Origin: Petrolisthes cinctipes
Lineage: Eukaryota; Arthropoda; Malacostraca; Decapoda; Porcellanidae
Direction: 5' to 3'
NCBI GenBank assembly: GCA_033782935.1
Contig: JAWQEG010000474.1
Span: 1,984,001 to 2,048,000 of the forward strand
Length of the DNA: 64,000 bases
Part shown: positions 49,985-64,000 of the stretch, one piece after another
Layout of the letters: every line of letters starts with the position of its first letter
Numbering within the stretch: the first letter of the stretch is position 1
Made by a program: the position numbers and the translations under genes
The notes under the pieces: model-generated
Databases searched by the model: none
What the model was told of the DNA's origin: nothing
The model's input: only the letters and a program-made list of their open reading frames with translations

Positions 49985-52900
49985 CATGTACAGATCGCTT
50001 CTGGGACCCCAAAATATCGATTTTTCGGGTGTTTAGGGCCAGAATTTGAGATATAAACGGGTACAGAAGATGCATGCACATATCGACTTTTGGGCACCTA
50101 AAAGATCGATTTTCAGTATGTTTTTGGCCTGTATTTTGAAAATACTCTAACACGGAGTAGGCATGTACAGATCGCTTCTGGGACCCCTAAATATCGAATA
50201 TTCGGGTGTTTTGGGACTGAATTTGAGATATCGACTTTTTGGCACCTAAAAGATCGATTTTTAGCATGTTTTTAGCCTATATTTTGAAAATATTCTAGCA
50301 CTGAGTGCCTAGGCATGTACAGATTGCTTCTGGGACCCCAAAATATTGAATTTTCGGGTGTTTTGAGCCTGAATTTGAGATATAAACGGGTACAGAAGAT
50401 ACATGCACATATTGACTTTGGGCACCAAAAATATCGATTTTCAGCATGTTTTGGGCCTGAATTTTGAAAATACTCTAACACGGAGTAGGCATGTACAGAT
50501 CGCTTCTGGGACCCCAAAATATCGAATTTTCGGGTGTTTAGGGCCAGAATTTGAGATATAAACGGGTACAGAAGATGCATGCACATATCGACTTTTGGGC
50601 ACCTAAAAGATCGATTTTCAGTATGTTTTGAGCATGTATTTTGAAAATACTCTAACACGGAGTAGGCATGTACACATACCTTCTGGGACCTCTAAATATC
50701 GAATTTTCGGGTGTTTTGGGACTGAATTTGAGATATCGATTTTTTGGCACCTAAAATGTCGATTTTTAGCATGTTTTTAGCCTATATTTTGAAAATATTC
50801 TAGCACTGTGTAGGAACGTACAGATTGCTTCTGGGACCCCAAAATATTGAATTTTCGGGTTTTTTGAGCCTGAATTTGAGATATAAACGGGTACAGAAGA
50901 TACATGCACATATTGACTTTGGGCATCTAAAATATCGATTTTCAGCATGTTTTGGGCCTGTATTTTGAAAATACTCTAACACTAAGTAGGCATGTACAGA
51001 TTGCTTCTGGGACCCCAAAATATTGAATTTTCGGGTGTTTTGGGACTGAATTTGAGATATCGACTTTTTGGCACCTAAAAGATCGATTTTTAGCATGTTT
51101 TTAGCCTATATTTTGAAAATATTCTAGCACTGAGTAGGCATGTACAGATTGCTTCTGGGACCCTAAAATATTGAATTTTCGGGTGTTTTGAGCCTGAATT
51201 TGAGATATAAACGGGTACAGAAGATACATGCACATATTGACTTTGGGCATCTAGAATATCGATTTTCAGCATGTTTTGGGCCTGTATTTTGAAAATACTC
51301 TAACACTGAGTAGGCATGTACAGATTGCTTCTGGGACCCCAAAATATTGAATTTTCGGGTGTTTTGAGCCTGAATTTGAGATATAAACGGGTACTGAAGA
51401 TGCATGCACATATCGACTTTTGTGCACCTAAAAGATCGATTTTCAGTATGTTTTGAGCATGTATTTTGAAAATACTCTAACACGGAGTAGGCATGTACAG
51501 ATCGCTTCTGGGACCCCTAAATATCGAATTTTCGGGTGTTTTGGGACTGAATTTGAGATATCGACTTTTTGGCACCTAAAAGATCGATTTTTAGCATGTT
51601 TTTAGCCTATATTTTTAAAATATTCTAGCACTGAGTAGTCATGTACAGATTGCTTCTGGGACCCCAAAATATTGAATTTTCGGGTGTTTTGAGCCTGAAT
51701 TTGAGATATAAACAGGAACAGAAGATACATGCACATATTGACTTTGGGCACCAAAAATATCGATTTTCAGCATGTTTTGGGCCTGAATTTTGAAAATGCT
51801 CTAACACGGAGTAGGCATGTACAGATCGCTTCTGGGACCCCAAAATATCGAATTTTCGGGTGTTTAGGGCCAGAATTTGAGATATAAACGGGTACAGAAG
51901 ATGCATGCACATATCGACTTTTGGGCACCTAAAAGATCGATTTTCAGTATGTTTTTGGCCTGTATTTTGAAAATACTCTAACACGGAGTAGGCATGTACA
52001 GATACCTTCTGGGACCTCTAAATTTCGAATTTTCGGGTGTTTTGGGACTGAATTTGAGATATCGATTTTTTGGCACCTAAAATGTCGATTTTTAGCATGT
52101 TTTTAGCCTATATTTTGAAAATATTCTAGCACTGTGTAGGCATGTACAGATTGCTTCTGGGACCCCAAAATATTGAATTTTCGGGTGTTTTGAGCCTGAA
52201 TTTGAGATATAAACGGGTACAGAAGATACATGCACATATTGACTTTGGGCATCTAAAATATCGATTTTCAGCATGTTTTGGGCCAGTATTTTGAAAATAC
52301 TCTAACACGGAGTAGGCATGTACAGATTGCTTCTGGGACCCCAAAATATTGAATTTTCGGGTGTTTTCAGCCTGAATTTGAGATATAAACGGGTACTGAA
52401 GATGCATGCACATATCGACTTTTGTGCACCTAAAAGATCGATTTTCAGTATGTTTTGAGCATGTATTTTGAAAATACTCTAACACGGAGTAGGCATGTAC
52501 AGATCGCTTCTGGAACCCCTAAATATCGAATTTTCGGGTGTTTTGGGACTGAATTTGAGATATCGACTTTTTGGCACCTAAAAGATCGATTTTTATCATG
52601 TTTTTAGCCTATATTTTGAAAATATTCTAGCAGTGTGTAGGCATGTACAGATTGCTTCTGGGACCCCAAAATATTGAATTTTCGGGTGTTTTTGAGCCTG
52701 AATTTGAGATATAAACGGGTACAGAAGATATATGCACATATTGACTTTGGGCACCAAAAATATCGATTTTCTGCATGTTTTGGGCCTGAATTTTGAAAAT
52801 ACTCTAACACGGAGTAGGCATGTACAGATCGCTTCTGGGACCCCAAAATATCGAATTTTCGGGTGTTTAGGGCCAGAATTTGAGATATAAACGGGTACAG

Positions 52901-55900
52901 AAGATGCATGCACATATCGACTTTTGGGCACCTAAAAGATCGATTTTCAGCATGTTTTTGGCCTGTATTTTGAAAATACTCTAACACGGAGTAAGCATGT
53001 ACAGATCGCTTCTGGGACCTCTAAATATCGAATTTTCGGGTGTTTTGGGACTGAATTTGAGATATCGATTTTTTGGCACCTAAAATGTCGATTTTTAGCA
53101 TGTTTTTAGCCTATATTTTGAAAATATTCTAGCACTGTGTAGGCATGTACAGATTGCTTCTGGGACCCCAAAATATTGAATTTTCGGGTGTTTTGAGCCT
53201 GAATTTGAGATATAAACGGGTACAGAAAATACATGCACATATTGACTTTGGGCATCTAAAATATCGATTTTCAGTATGTTTTGGGCCTGTATTTTGAAAA
53301 TACTCTAACACTGAGTAGGCATGTACAGATTGCTTCTGGGACCCCAAAATATTGAATTTTCGGGTGTTTTGAGCCTGAATTTGAGATATAAACGGGTACT
53401 GAAGATGCATGCACATATCGACTTTTGTGCACCTAAAAGATCGATTTTCAGTATGTTTTGAGCATGTATTTTGAAAATACTCTAACACGGAGTAGGCATG
53501 TACAGATCGCTTCTGGAACCCCTAAATATCGAATTTTCGGGTGTTTTGGGACTGAATTTGAGATATCGACTTTTTGGCACCTAAAAGATCGATTTTTAGC
53601 ATGTTTTTAGCCTATATTTTGAAAATATTCTAGCACTGAGTAGGCATGTACAGATTGCTTCTGGGACCCCAAAATATTGAATTTTCGGGTGTTTTGAGCC
53701 TGAATTTGAGATATAAACGGGTACAGAAGATACATGCACATATTGACTTTGGGCACCAAAAATATCGATTTTCTGCATGTTTTGGGCCTGAATTTTGAAA
53801 ATACTCTAACACGGAGTAGGCATGTACAGATCGCTTCTGGGACCCCAAAATATCGAATTTTCGGGTGTTTAGGGAAAGAATTTGAGATATAAACGGGTAC
53901 AGAAGATGCATGCACATATCGACTTTTGGGCACCTAAAAGATCGATTTTCAGCATGTTTTTGGCCTGTATTTTGAAAATACTCTAACACGGAGTAAGCAT
54001 GTACAGATACCTTCTGGGACCTCTAAATATCGAATTTTTGGGTGTTTTGGGACTGAATTTGAGATATCGATTTTTTGGCACCTAAAATGTCGATTTTTAG
54101 CATGTTTTTAGCCTATATTTTGAAAATATTCTAGCACTGTATAGGCATGTACAGATTGCTTCTGGGACCCCAAAATATTGAATTTTCGGGTGTTTTGAGC
54201 CTGAATTTGAGATATAAACGGGTACAGAAAATACATGCACATATTGACTTTAGGCATCTAAAATATCGATTTTCAGTATGTTTTGGGCCTGTATTTTGAA
54301 AATACTCTAACACTGAGTAGGCATGTACAGATTGCTTCTGGGACCCCAAAATATTGAATTTTCGGGTGTTTTGAGCCTGAATTTGAGATATAAACGGGTA
54401 CTGAAGATGCATGCACATATCGACTTTTGTGCACCTAAAAGATCGATTTTCAGTATGTTTTGAGCATGTATTTTGAAAATACTCTAACACGGAGTAGGCA
54501 TGTACAGATCGCTTCTGGGACCCCTAAATATCGAATTTTCGGGTGTTTTGGGACTGAATTTGAGATATCGACTTTTTGGCACCTAAAAGATCGATTTTTA
54601 GCATGTTTTTAGCCTATATTTTGAAAATATTCTAGCATTGTACAGATTGCTTCTGGGACCCCAAAATATTGAATTTTCGGGTGTTTTGAGCCTGAATTTG
54701 AGATATAAACGGGTACAGAAGATACATGCACATATTGACTTTGGGCATCTAAAATATCGATTTTTAGCATGTTTTGGGCCTGTATTTTGAAAATACTCTA
54801 ACACTGAGTAGGCATGTACAGATTGCTTCTGGGACCCGAAAATATTGAATTTTCGGGTGTTTTGGGACTGAATTTGAGATATCGACTTTTTGGCACCTAA
54901 AAGATCGATTTTTAGCATGTTTTTATCCTATATTTTGAAAATATTCTAGCACTGAGTAGGCATGTACAGATTGCTTCTGGGACCCCAAAATATTGAATTT
55001 TCGGGTGTTTTGAGCCTGAATTTGAGATATAAACGGGTACAGAAGATACATGCACATATTGACTTTGGGCATCTAAAATATCGATTTTCAGCATGTTTTG
55101 GGCCTGTATTTTGAAAATACTCTAACACTGAGTAGGCATGTACAGATCGCTTCTGGGACCCCAAAATATCGAATTTTCGGGTGTTTAGGGCCAGAATTTG
55201 AGATATAAACGGGTACAGAAGATGCATGCACATATCGACTTTTGGGCACCTAAAAGATCGATTTTCAGTATGTTTTTGGCCTGTATTTTGAAAATACTCT
55301 AACACGGAGTAGGCATGTACAGATCGCTTCTGGGACCCCTAAATATCGAATATTCGGGTGTTTTGGGACTGAATTTGAGATATCGACTTTTTGGCACCTA
55401 AAAGATCGATTTTTAGCATGTTTTTAGCCTATATTTTGAAAATATTCTAGCACTGAGTGCCTAGGCATGTACAGATTGCTTCTGGGACCCCAAAATATTG
55501 AATTTTCGGGTGTTTTGAGCCTGAATTTGAGATATAAACGGGTACAGAAGATACATGCACATATTGACTTTGGGCACCAAAAATATCGATTTTCAGCATG
55601 TTTTGGGCCTGAATTTTGAAAATACTCTAACACGGAGTAGGCATGTACAGATCGCTTCTGGGACCCCAAAATATCGAATTTTCGGGTGTTTAGGGCCAGA
55701 ATTTGAGATATAAACGGGTACAGAAGATGCATGCACATATCGACTTTTGGGCACCTAAAAGATCGATTTTCAGTATGTTTTGAGCATGTATTTTGAAAAT
55801 ACTCTAACACGGAGTAGGCATGTACACATACCTTCTGGGACCTCTAAATATCGAATTTTCGGGTGTTTTGGGACTGAATTTGAGATATCGATTTTTTGGC

Positions 55901-58900
55901 ACCTAAAATGTCGATTTTTAGCATGTTTTTAGCCTATATTTTGAAAATATTCTAGCACTGTGTAGGCATGTACAGATTGCTTCTGGGACCCCAAAATATT
56001 GAATTTTCGGGTGTTTTGAGCCTGAATTTGAGATATAAACGGGTACAGAAGATACATGCACATATTGACTTTGGGCATCTAAAATATCGATTTTCAGCAT
56101 GTTTTGGGCCTGTATTTTGAAAATACTCTAACACTGAGTAGGCATGTACAGATTGCTTCTGGGACCCCTAAATATTGAATTTTCGGGTGTTTTGGGACTG
56201 AATTTGAGATATCGACTTTTTGGCACCTAAAAGATCGATTTTTAGCATGTTTTTAGCCTATATTTTGAAAATGTTCTAGCACTGAGTAGGCATGTACAGA
56301 TTGCTTCTGGGACCCTAAAATATTGAATTTTCGGGTGTTTTGAGCCTGAATTTGAGATATAAACGGGTACAGAAGATACATGCACATATTGACTTTGGGC
56401 ATCTAAAATATCGATTTTCAGCATGTTTTGGGCCTGTATTTTGAAAATACTCTAACACTGAGTAGGCATGTACAGATTGCTTCTGGGACCCCAAAATATT
56501 GAATTTTCGGGTGTTTTGAGCCTGAATTTGAGATATAAACGGGTACTGAAGATGCATGCACATATCGACTTTTGTGCACCTAAAAGATCGATTTTCAGTA
56601 TGTTTTGAGCATGTATTTTGAAAATACTCTAACACGGAGTAGGCATGTACAGATCGCTTCTGGGACCCCTAAATATCGATTTTTCGGGTGTTTTGGGACT
56701 GAATTTGAGATATCGACTTTTTGGCACCTAAAAGATCGATTTTTAGCATGTTTTTAGCCTATATTTTGAAAATATTCTAGCACTGAGTAGTCATGTACAG
56801 ATTGCTTCTGGGACCCCAAAATATTGAATTTTCGGGTGTTTTGAGCCTGAATTTGAGATATAAACAGGTACAGAAGATACATGCACATATTGACTTTGGG
56901 CACCAAAAATATCGATTTTCAGCATGTTTTGGGCCTGAATTTTGAAAATGCTCTAACACGGAGTAGGCATGTACAGATCGCTTCTGGGACCCCAAAATAT
57001 CGAATTTTCGGGTGTTTAGGGCCAGAATTTGAGATATAAACGGGTACAGAAGATGCATGCACATATTGACTTTTGGGCACCTAAAAGATCGATTTTCAGT
57101 ATGTTTTTGGCCTGTATTTTGAAAATACTCTAACACGGAGTAGGCATGTACAGATACCTTCTGGGACCTCTAAATTTCGAATTTTCGGGTGTTTTGGGAC
57201 TGAATTTGAGATATCGATTTTTTTGCACCTAAAATGTCGATTTTTAGCATGTTTTTAGCCTATATTTTGAAAATATTCTAGCACTGTGTAGGCATGTACA
57301 GATTGCTTCTGGGACCCCAAAATATTGAATTTTCGGGTGTTTTGAGCCTGAATTTGAGATATAAACGGGTACAGAAGATACATGCACATATTGACTTTGG
57401 GCATCTAAAATATCGATTTTCAGCATGTTTTGGGCCAGTATTTTGAAAATACTCTAACACGGAGTAGGCATGTACAGATTGCTTCTGGGACCCCAAAATA
57501 TTGAATTTTCGGGTGTTTTGAGCCTGAATTTGAGATATAAACGGGTACTGAAGATGCATGCACATATCGACTTTTGTGCACCTAAAAGATCGATTTTCAG
57601 TATGTTTTGAGCATGTATTTTGAAAATACTCTAACACGGAGTAGGCATGTACAGATCGCTTCTGGAACCCCTAAATATCGAATTTTCGGGTGTTTTGGGA
57701 CTGAATTTGAGATATCGACTTTTTGGCACCTAAAAGATCGATTTTTAGCATGTTTTTAGCCTATATTTTGAAAATATTCTAGCACTGAGTAGGCATGTAC
57801 AGATTGCTTCTGGGACCCCAAAATATTGAATTTTCGGGTGTTTTTGAGCCTGAATTTGAGATATAAACGGGTACAGAAGATATATGCACATATTGACTTT
57901 GGGCACCAAAAATATCGATTTTCTGCATGTTTTGGGCCTGAATTTTGAAAATACTCTAACACGGAGTAGGCATGTACAGATCGCTTCTGGGACCCCAAAA
58001 TATCGAATTTTCGGGTGTTTAGGGCCAGAATTTGAGATATAAACGGGTACAGAAGATGCATGCACATATCGACTTTTGGGCACCTAAAAGATCGATTTTC
58101 AGCATGTTTTTGGCCTGTATTTTGAAAATACTCTAACACGGAGTAAGCATGTACAGATCGCTTCTGGGACCTCTAAATATCGAATTTTCGGGTGTTTTGG
58201 GACTGAATTTGAGATATCGATTTTTTGGCACCTAAAATGTCGATTTTTAGCATGTTTTTAGCCTATATTTTGAAAATATTCTAGCACTGTGTAGGCATGT
58301 ACAGATTGCTTCTGGGACCCCAAAATATTGAATTTTCGGGTGTTTTGATCCTGAATTTGAGATATAAACGGGTACAGAAAATACATGCACATATTGACTT
58401 TGGGCATCTAAAATATCGATTTTCAGTATGTTTTGGGCCTGTATTTTGAAAATACTCTAACACTGAGTAGGCATGTACAGATTGCTTCTGGGACCCCAAA
58501 ATATTGAATTTTCGGGTGTTTTGAGCCTGAATTTGAGATATAAACGGGTACTGAAGATGCATGCACATATCGACTTTTGTGCACCTAAAAGATCGATTTT
58601 CAGTATGTTTTGAGCATGTATTTTGAAAATACTCTAACACGGAGTAGGCATGTACAGATCGCTTCTGGAACCCCTAAATATCGAATTTTCGGGTGTTTTG
58701 GGACTGAATTTGAGATATCGACTTTTTGGCACCTAAAAGATCGATTTTTAGCATGTTTTTAGCCTATATTTTGAAAATATTCTAGCACTGAGTAGGCATG
58801 TACAGATTGCTTCTGGGACCCAAAAATATTGAATTTTCGGGTGTTTTGAGCCTGAATTTGAGATATAAACGGGTAAAGAAGATACATGCACATATTGACT

Positions 58901-59377
58901 TTGGGCACCAAAAATATCGATTTTCTGCATGTTTTGGGCCTGAATTTTGAAAATACTCTAACACGGAGTAGGCATGTACAGATCGCTTCTGGGACCCCAA
59001 AATATCGAATTTTCGGGTGTTTAGGGCCAGAATTTGAGATATAAACGGGTACAGAAGATGCATGCACATATCGACTTTTGGGCACCTAAAAGATCGATTT
59101 TCAGCATATTTTTGGCCTGTATTTTGAAAATACTCTAACACGGAGTAAGCATGTACAGATACCTTCTGGGACCTCTAAATATCGAATTTTCGGGTGTTTT
59201 GGGACTGAATTTGAGATATCGATTTTTTGGCACCTAAAATGTCGATTTTTAGCATGTTTTTAGCCTATATTTTGAAAATATTCTAGCACTGTGTAGGCAT
59301 GTACAGATTGCTTCTGGGACCCCAAAATATTGAATTTTCGGGTGTTTTGAGCCTGAATTTGAGATATAAACGGGTAC
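49985..59377. repeat. Duplication with 5,152-bp offset
   Basis: About 49985-54225 matches about 55137-59377 with scattered single differences. Shared markers are CGAATATTCGGG (50196, 55348), GAGTGCCTAGG (50304, 55456), CTAAATTTCGAA (52018, 57170) and GATATATGCAC (52728, 57880). The copies part at GGGTACAGAAAA against GGGTACTGAAGA. Confidence 0.8.
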
Positions 59378-62300
59378 TGAAGATGCATGCACATATCGAC
59401 TTTTGTGCACCTAAAAGATCGATTTTCAGTATGTTTTGAGAATGTATTTTGAAAATACTCTAACACGGAGTAGGCATGTACAGATCGCTTCTGGGACCCC
59501 TAAATATCGAATTTTCGGGTGTTTTGGGACTGAATTTGAGATATCGACTTTTTGGCACCTAAAAGATCGATTTTTAGCATGTTTTTAGCCTATATTTTGA
59601 AAATATTCTAGCATTGTACAGATTGCTTCTGGGACCCCAAAATATTGAATTTTCGGGTGTTTTGAGCCTGAATTTGAGATATAAACTGGTACAGAAGATA
59701 CATGCACATATTGACTTTGGGCACCAAAAATATCGATTTTCAGCATATTTTGGGCCTGAATTTTTGAAAATACTCTAACACGGAGTAGGCATGTACAGAT
59801 CGCTTCTGGGACCCCAAAATATCGAATTTTCGGGTGTTTAGGGCCAGAATTTGAGATATAAACGGGTACAGAAGATGCATGCACATATCGACTTTTGGGC
59901 ACCTAAAAGATCGATTTTCAGTATGTTTTTGGCCTGTATTTTGAAAATACTCTAACACGGAGTAGGCATGTACAGATACCTTCTGGGACCTCTAAATATC
60001 GAATTTTCGGGTGTTATGGGACTGAATTTGAGATATCGATTTTTTGGCACCTATAATATCGATTTTTAGCATGTTTTTAGCCTATATTTTGAAAATATTC
60101 TAGCACTGTGTAGGCATGTACAGATTGCTTCTGGGACCCCAAAATATTGAATTTTCGGGTGTTTTGAGCCTGAATTTGAGATATAAACGGGTACTGAAGA
60201 TGCATGCACATATCGACTTTTGTGCACCTAAAAGATCGATTTTCAGTATGTTTTGAGCATGTATTTTGAAAATACTCTAACACGGAGTAGGCATGTACAG
60301 ATCGCTTCTGGGACCCCTACATATCGAATTTTCGGGTGTTTTGGGACTGAATTTGAGATATCTACTTTTTGGCACCTAAAAGATCGATTTTTAGCATGTT
60401 TTTAGCCTATATTTTGAAAATATTCTAGCACTGGGTAGGCATGTACAGATTGCTTCTGAGACCCCAAAATATTGAATTTTCGGGTGTTTTGAAGCTGAAT
60501 TTGAGATATAAACGGGTACAGAAGATACATGCACATATTGACTTTGGTCACCAAAAATATCGATTTTCAGCATGTTTTATGCCTGAATTTTGAAAAATAC
60601 TCTAACACGGAGTAGGCATGTACAGATTGCTTCTGGGACCCCAAAATATTGAATTTTCGGGTGTTTTGAGCCTGAATTTGAGATATAAACGGGTACTGAA
60701 GATGCATGCTCATATCGACTTTTGTGCACCTAAAAGATCGATTTTCTGTATGTTTTGAGCATGTATTTTGAAAATACTCTAACACGGAGTAGGCATGTAC
60801 ACATACCTTCTGGGACCTCTAAATATCGAATTTTCGGTTGTTTTGGGACTGAATTTGAGATATCGATTTTTTGGCACCTAAAATGTCGATTTTTAACATG
60901 TTTTTAGCCTATATTTTGAAAATATTCTAGCACTGTGTAGGCACGTACAGATTGCTTCTGGGACCCCAAAATATTGAATTTTCGGGTGTTTTGAGCCTGA
61001 ATTTGAGATATAAACGGGTACAGAAGATACATGCACATATTGACTTTGGGCATCTAAAATATCGATTTTCAGCATGTTTTGGGCCTGTATTTTGAAAATA
61101 CTCTAACACTGAGTAGGCATGTACAGATTGCTTCTGGGACCCGAAAATATTGAATTTTCGGGTGTTTTGGGACTGAATTTGAGATATCGACTTTTTGGCA
61201 CCTAAAAGATCGATTTTTAGCATGTTTTTAGCCTATATTTTGAAAATATTCTAGCACTGAGTAGGCATGTACAGATTGCTTCTGGGACCCCAAAATATCG
61301 AATTTTCGGGTGTTGTGAGCCTGAATTTGAGATATAAACGGGTACAGAAGATACATGCACATATTGACTTTGGGCATCTAAAATATCGATTTTCAGCATG
61401 TTTTGGGCCTGTATTTTGAAAATACTCTAACACTGAGTAGGCATGTACAGATTGCTTCTGGGACCCCAAAATATTGAATTTTCGGGTGTTTTGAGCCTGA
61501 ATTTGAGATATAAACGGGTACTGAAGATGCATGCACATATCGACTTTTGTGCACCTAAAAGATCGATTTTCAGTATGTTTTGAGCATGTATTTTGAAAAT
61601 ACTCTAACACGGAGTAGGCATGTACAGATCGCTTCTGGGACCCCTAAATATCGAATTTTCGGGTGTTTTGGGACTGAATTTGAGATATCGACTTTTTGGC
61701 ACCTAAAAGATCGATTTTTAGCATGTTTTTAGCCTATATTTTGAAAATATTATAGCACTGAGTAGGCATGTACAGATTGCTTCTGGGACCCCAAAATATT
61801 GAATTTTCGGGTGTTTTGAGCCTGAATTTGAGATATAAACAGGTACAGAAGATACATGCACATATTGACTTTGGGCACCAAAAATATCGATTTTCAGCAT
61901 GTTTTGGGCCTGAATTTTGAAAATGCTCTAACACGGAGTAGGCATGTACAGATCGCTTCTGGGACCCCAAAATATCGAATTTTCGGGTGTTTAGGGCCAG
62001 AATTTGAGATATAAACGGGTACAGAAGATGCATGCACATATCGACTTTTGGGCACCTAAAAGATCGATTTTCAGTATGTTTTTGGCCTGTATTTTGAAAA
62101 TACTCTAACACGGAGTAGGCATGTACAGATACCTTCTGGGACCTCTAAATATCGAATTTTCGGGTGTTTTGGGACTGAATTTGAGATATCGATTTTTTGG
62201 CACCTAAAATGTCGATTTTTAGCATGTTTTTAGCCTATATTTTGAAAATATTCTAGCACTGTGTAGGCATGTACAGATTGCTTCTGGGACCCCAAAATAT

Positions 62301-64000
62301 TGAATTTTCGGGTGTTTTGAGCCTGAATTTGAGATATAAAAGGATACTGAAGATGCATGCACATATCGACTTTTGTGCACCTAAAAGATCGATTTTCAGT
62401 ATGTTTTGAGCATGTATTTTGAAAATACTCTAACACGGAGTAGGCATGTACAGATCGCTTCTGGGACCCCTAAATATCGAATTTTCGGGTGTTTTGGGAC
62501 TGAATTTGAGATATCGACTTTTTGGCACCTAAAAGATCGATTTTTAGCATGTTTTTAGCCTATATTTTGAAAATATTCTAGCATTGTACAGATTGTTTCT
62601 GGGACCCCAAAATATTGAATTTTCGGGTGTTTTGAGCCTGAATTTGAGATATAAACGGGTACAGAAGATACATGCACATATTGACTTTGGGCACCAAAAA
62701 TATCGATTTTCAGCATGTTTTGGGCCTGAATTTTGAAAATACTCTAACACGGAGTAGGCATGTACAGATCGCTTCTGGGACCCCAAAATATCGAATTTTC
62801 GGGTGTTTAGGGCCAGAATTTGAGATATAAACGGGTACAGAAGATGCATGCACATATCGACTTTTGGGCACCTAAAAGATCGATTTTCAGTATGTTTTTG
62901 GCCTGTATTTTGAAAATACTCTAACACGGAGTAGGCATGTACAGATACCTTCTGGGACCTCTAAATATCGAATTTTCGGGTGTTATGGGACTGAATTTGA
63001 GATATCGATTTTTTGGCACATATAAGATCGATTTTTAGCATGTTTTTAGCCTATATTTTGAAAATATTCTAGCATTGTACAGATTTCTTCTGGGACCCCA
63101 AAATATTGAATTTTCGGGTGTTTTGAGCCTGAATTTGAGATATAAACGGGTACAGAAGATACATGCACATATTGACTTTGGGCACCAAAAATATCGATTT
63201 TCAGCATGTTTTGGGCCTGAATTTTGAAAATACTCTAACACGGAGTAGGCATGTACAGATCGCTTCTGGGGCCCCAAAATATCGAATTTTCGGGTGTTTA
63301 GGGCCAGAATTTGAGATATAAACAGGTACAGAAGATGCATGCACATATCGACTTTTGGGCACCTAAAAGATCGATTTTCAGTATGTTTTTGGCCTGTATT
63401 TTGAAAATACTCTAACACGGAGTAGGCATGTACAGATACCTTCTGGGACCTCTAAATATCGAATTTTCGGGGGTTATGGGACTGAATTTGAGATACTGAT
63501 TTTTTGGCACCTATAATATCGATTTTTAGCAAGTTTTTAGCCTATATTTTGAAAATATTCTAGCACTGTGTAGGCATGTACAGATTGCTTCTGGGACCCC
63601 AAAATATTGAATTTTCGGGTGTTTTGAGCCAGAATTTGAGATATAAACGGGTACAGAAGATACATGCACATATTGACTTTGGGCATCTAAAATATCGATT
63701 TTCAGCATGTTTTGGGCCTGTATTTTGAAAATACTCTAACACTGAGTAGGCATGTACAGATTGCTTCTGGGACCCCAAAATATTGAATTTTCGGGTGTTT
63801 TGAGCCAGAATTTGAGATATAAACGGGTACAGAAGATACATGCACATATTGACTTTGGGCATCTAAAATATCGATTTTCAGCATGTTTTGGGCCTGTATT
63901 TTGAAAATACTCTAACACTGAGTAGGCATGTACAGATTGCTTCTGGGACCCCAAAATATTGAATTTTCGGGTGTTTTGAGCATGAATTTGAGATATAAAC

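Larger units (their letters stand above)
16753..64000. repeat. Satellite array, right part
   Basis: The same head-to-tail satellite as the left part, 47 kb, with no inversion and no other insertion that I could find. The 501-bp three-monomer unit is commonest. Two-monomer units of 324 bp (long plus short) are frequent, for example 27152 to 27476 and 34315 to 34639. In a few places two long monomers are followed by a third long one (around 19570, 20600, 23060, 28400). Large duplications, listed separately, give much of the region from 27 to 45 kb near-identical copies. No gene, RNA gene or unique DNA is visible. Confidence 0.97.

Noticed and set aside
16753..64000. CRISPR-like array or regularly spaced repeats with spacers
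   Set aside because: The periodicity comes from full-length tandem monomers with no unique spacers, and the setting is eukaryotic.

Overview
The window is almost entirely one tandem satellite array, interrupted once by a complete, apparently young LTR retrotransposon. The organism is a eukaryote. The retroelement carries an env gene of the baculovirus-F/errantivirus type, which points to an arthropod; I cannot name the species. There is no bacterial gene content, no tRNA or rRNA gene and no CRISPR array. I see no host protein gene.

Layout. (1) 1-7360: satellite, all in one orientation. (2) 7361-16748: a Ty3/gypsy-type element of 9,388 bp on the minus strand. Its two 723-bp LTRs look identical base for base, and it is flanked by a 4-bp target duplication ACGG. 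Deleting the element and one ACGG restores an ordinary satellite monomer. (3) 16753-64000: the same satellite again, running off the window. The satellite is built from two long monomers (about 176 and 177 bp) and one short monomer (148 bp), giving a 501-bp higher-order unit. The short monomer equals a long one lacking 29 bp between two ATAT tetramers. Larger duplications (offsets 825, 1,003, 1,471, 2,480, 2,830, 5,152 and 7,991 bp) are layered on top, some nearly identical, as expected from recent unequal exchange.

The retroelement reads, from its 5' end (right) to its 3' end (left): 5' LTR, primer-binding site matching the 3' end of tRNA-Leu, a 562-nt leader with a 73-codon upstream ORF, gag (514 aa), pol (1,223 aa; protease, RT, RNase H, integrase), env (543 aa), 3' UTR and 3' LTR. 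Gag and the protease-polymerase ORF are in the same frame, separated by one UGA, which suggests stop-codon readthrough rather than the -1 frameshift known from gypsy. A good splice donor at the end of the upstream ORF and an acceptor 6 nt before the env ATG would join that ORF to env in phase. Env has a signal peptide, furin site and fusion-peptide-like segment, but it stops just before an in-frame hydrophobic and basic segment that looks like its membrane anchor and tail. No polypurine tract touches the 3' LTR; instead there is a 14-nt match to the 5' part of tRNA-Leu.

The many short open frames in the satellite are by-products of a repeat whose 501-bp unit is divisible by three. I do not annotate them as genes.
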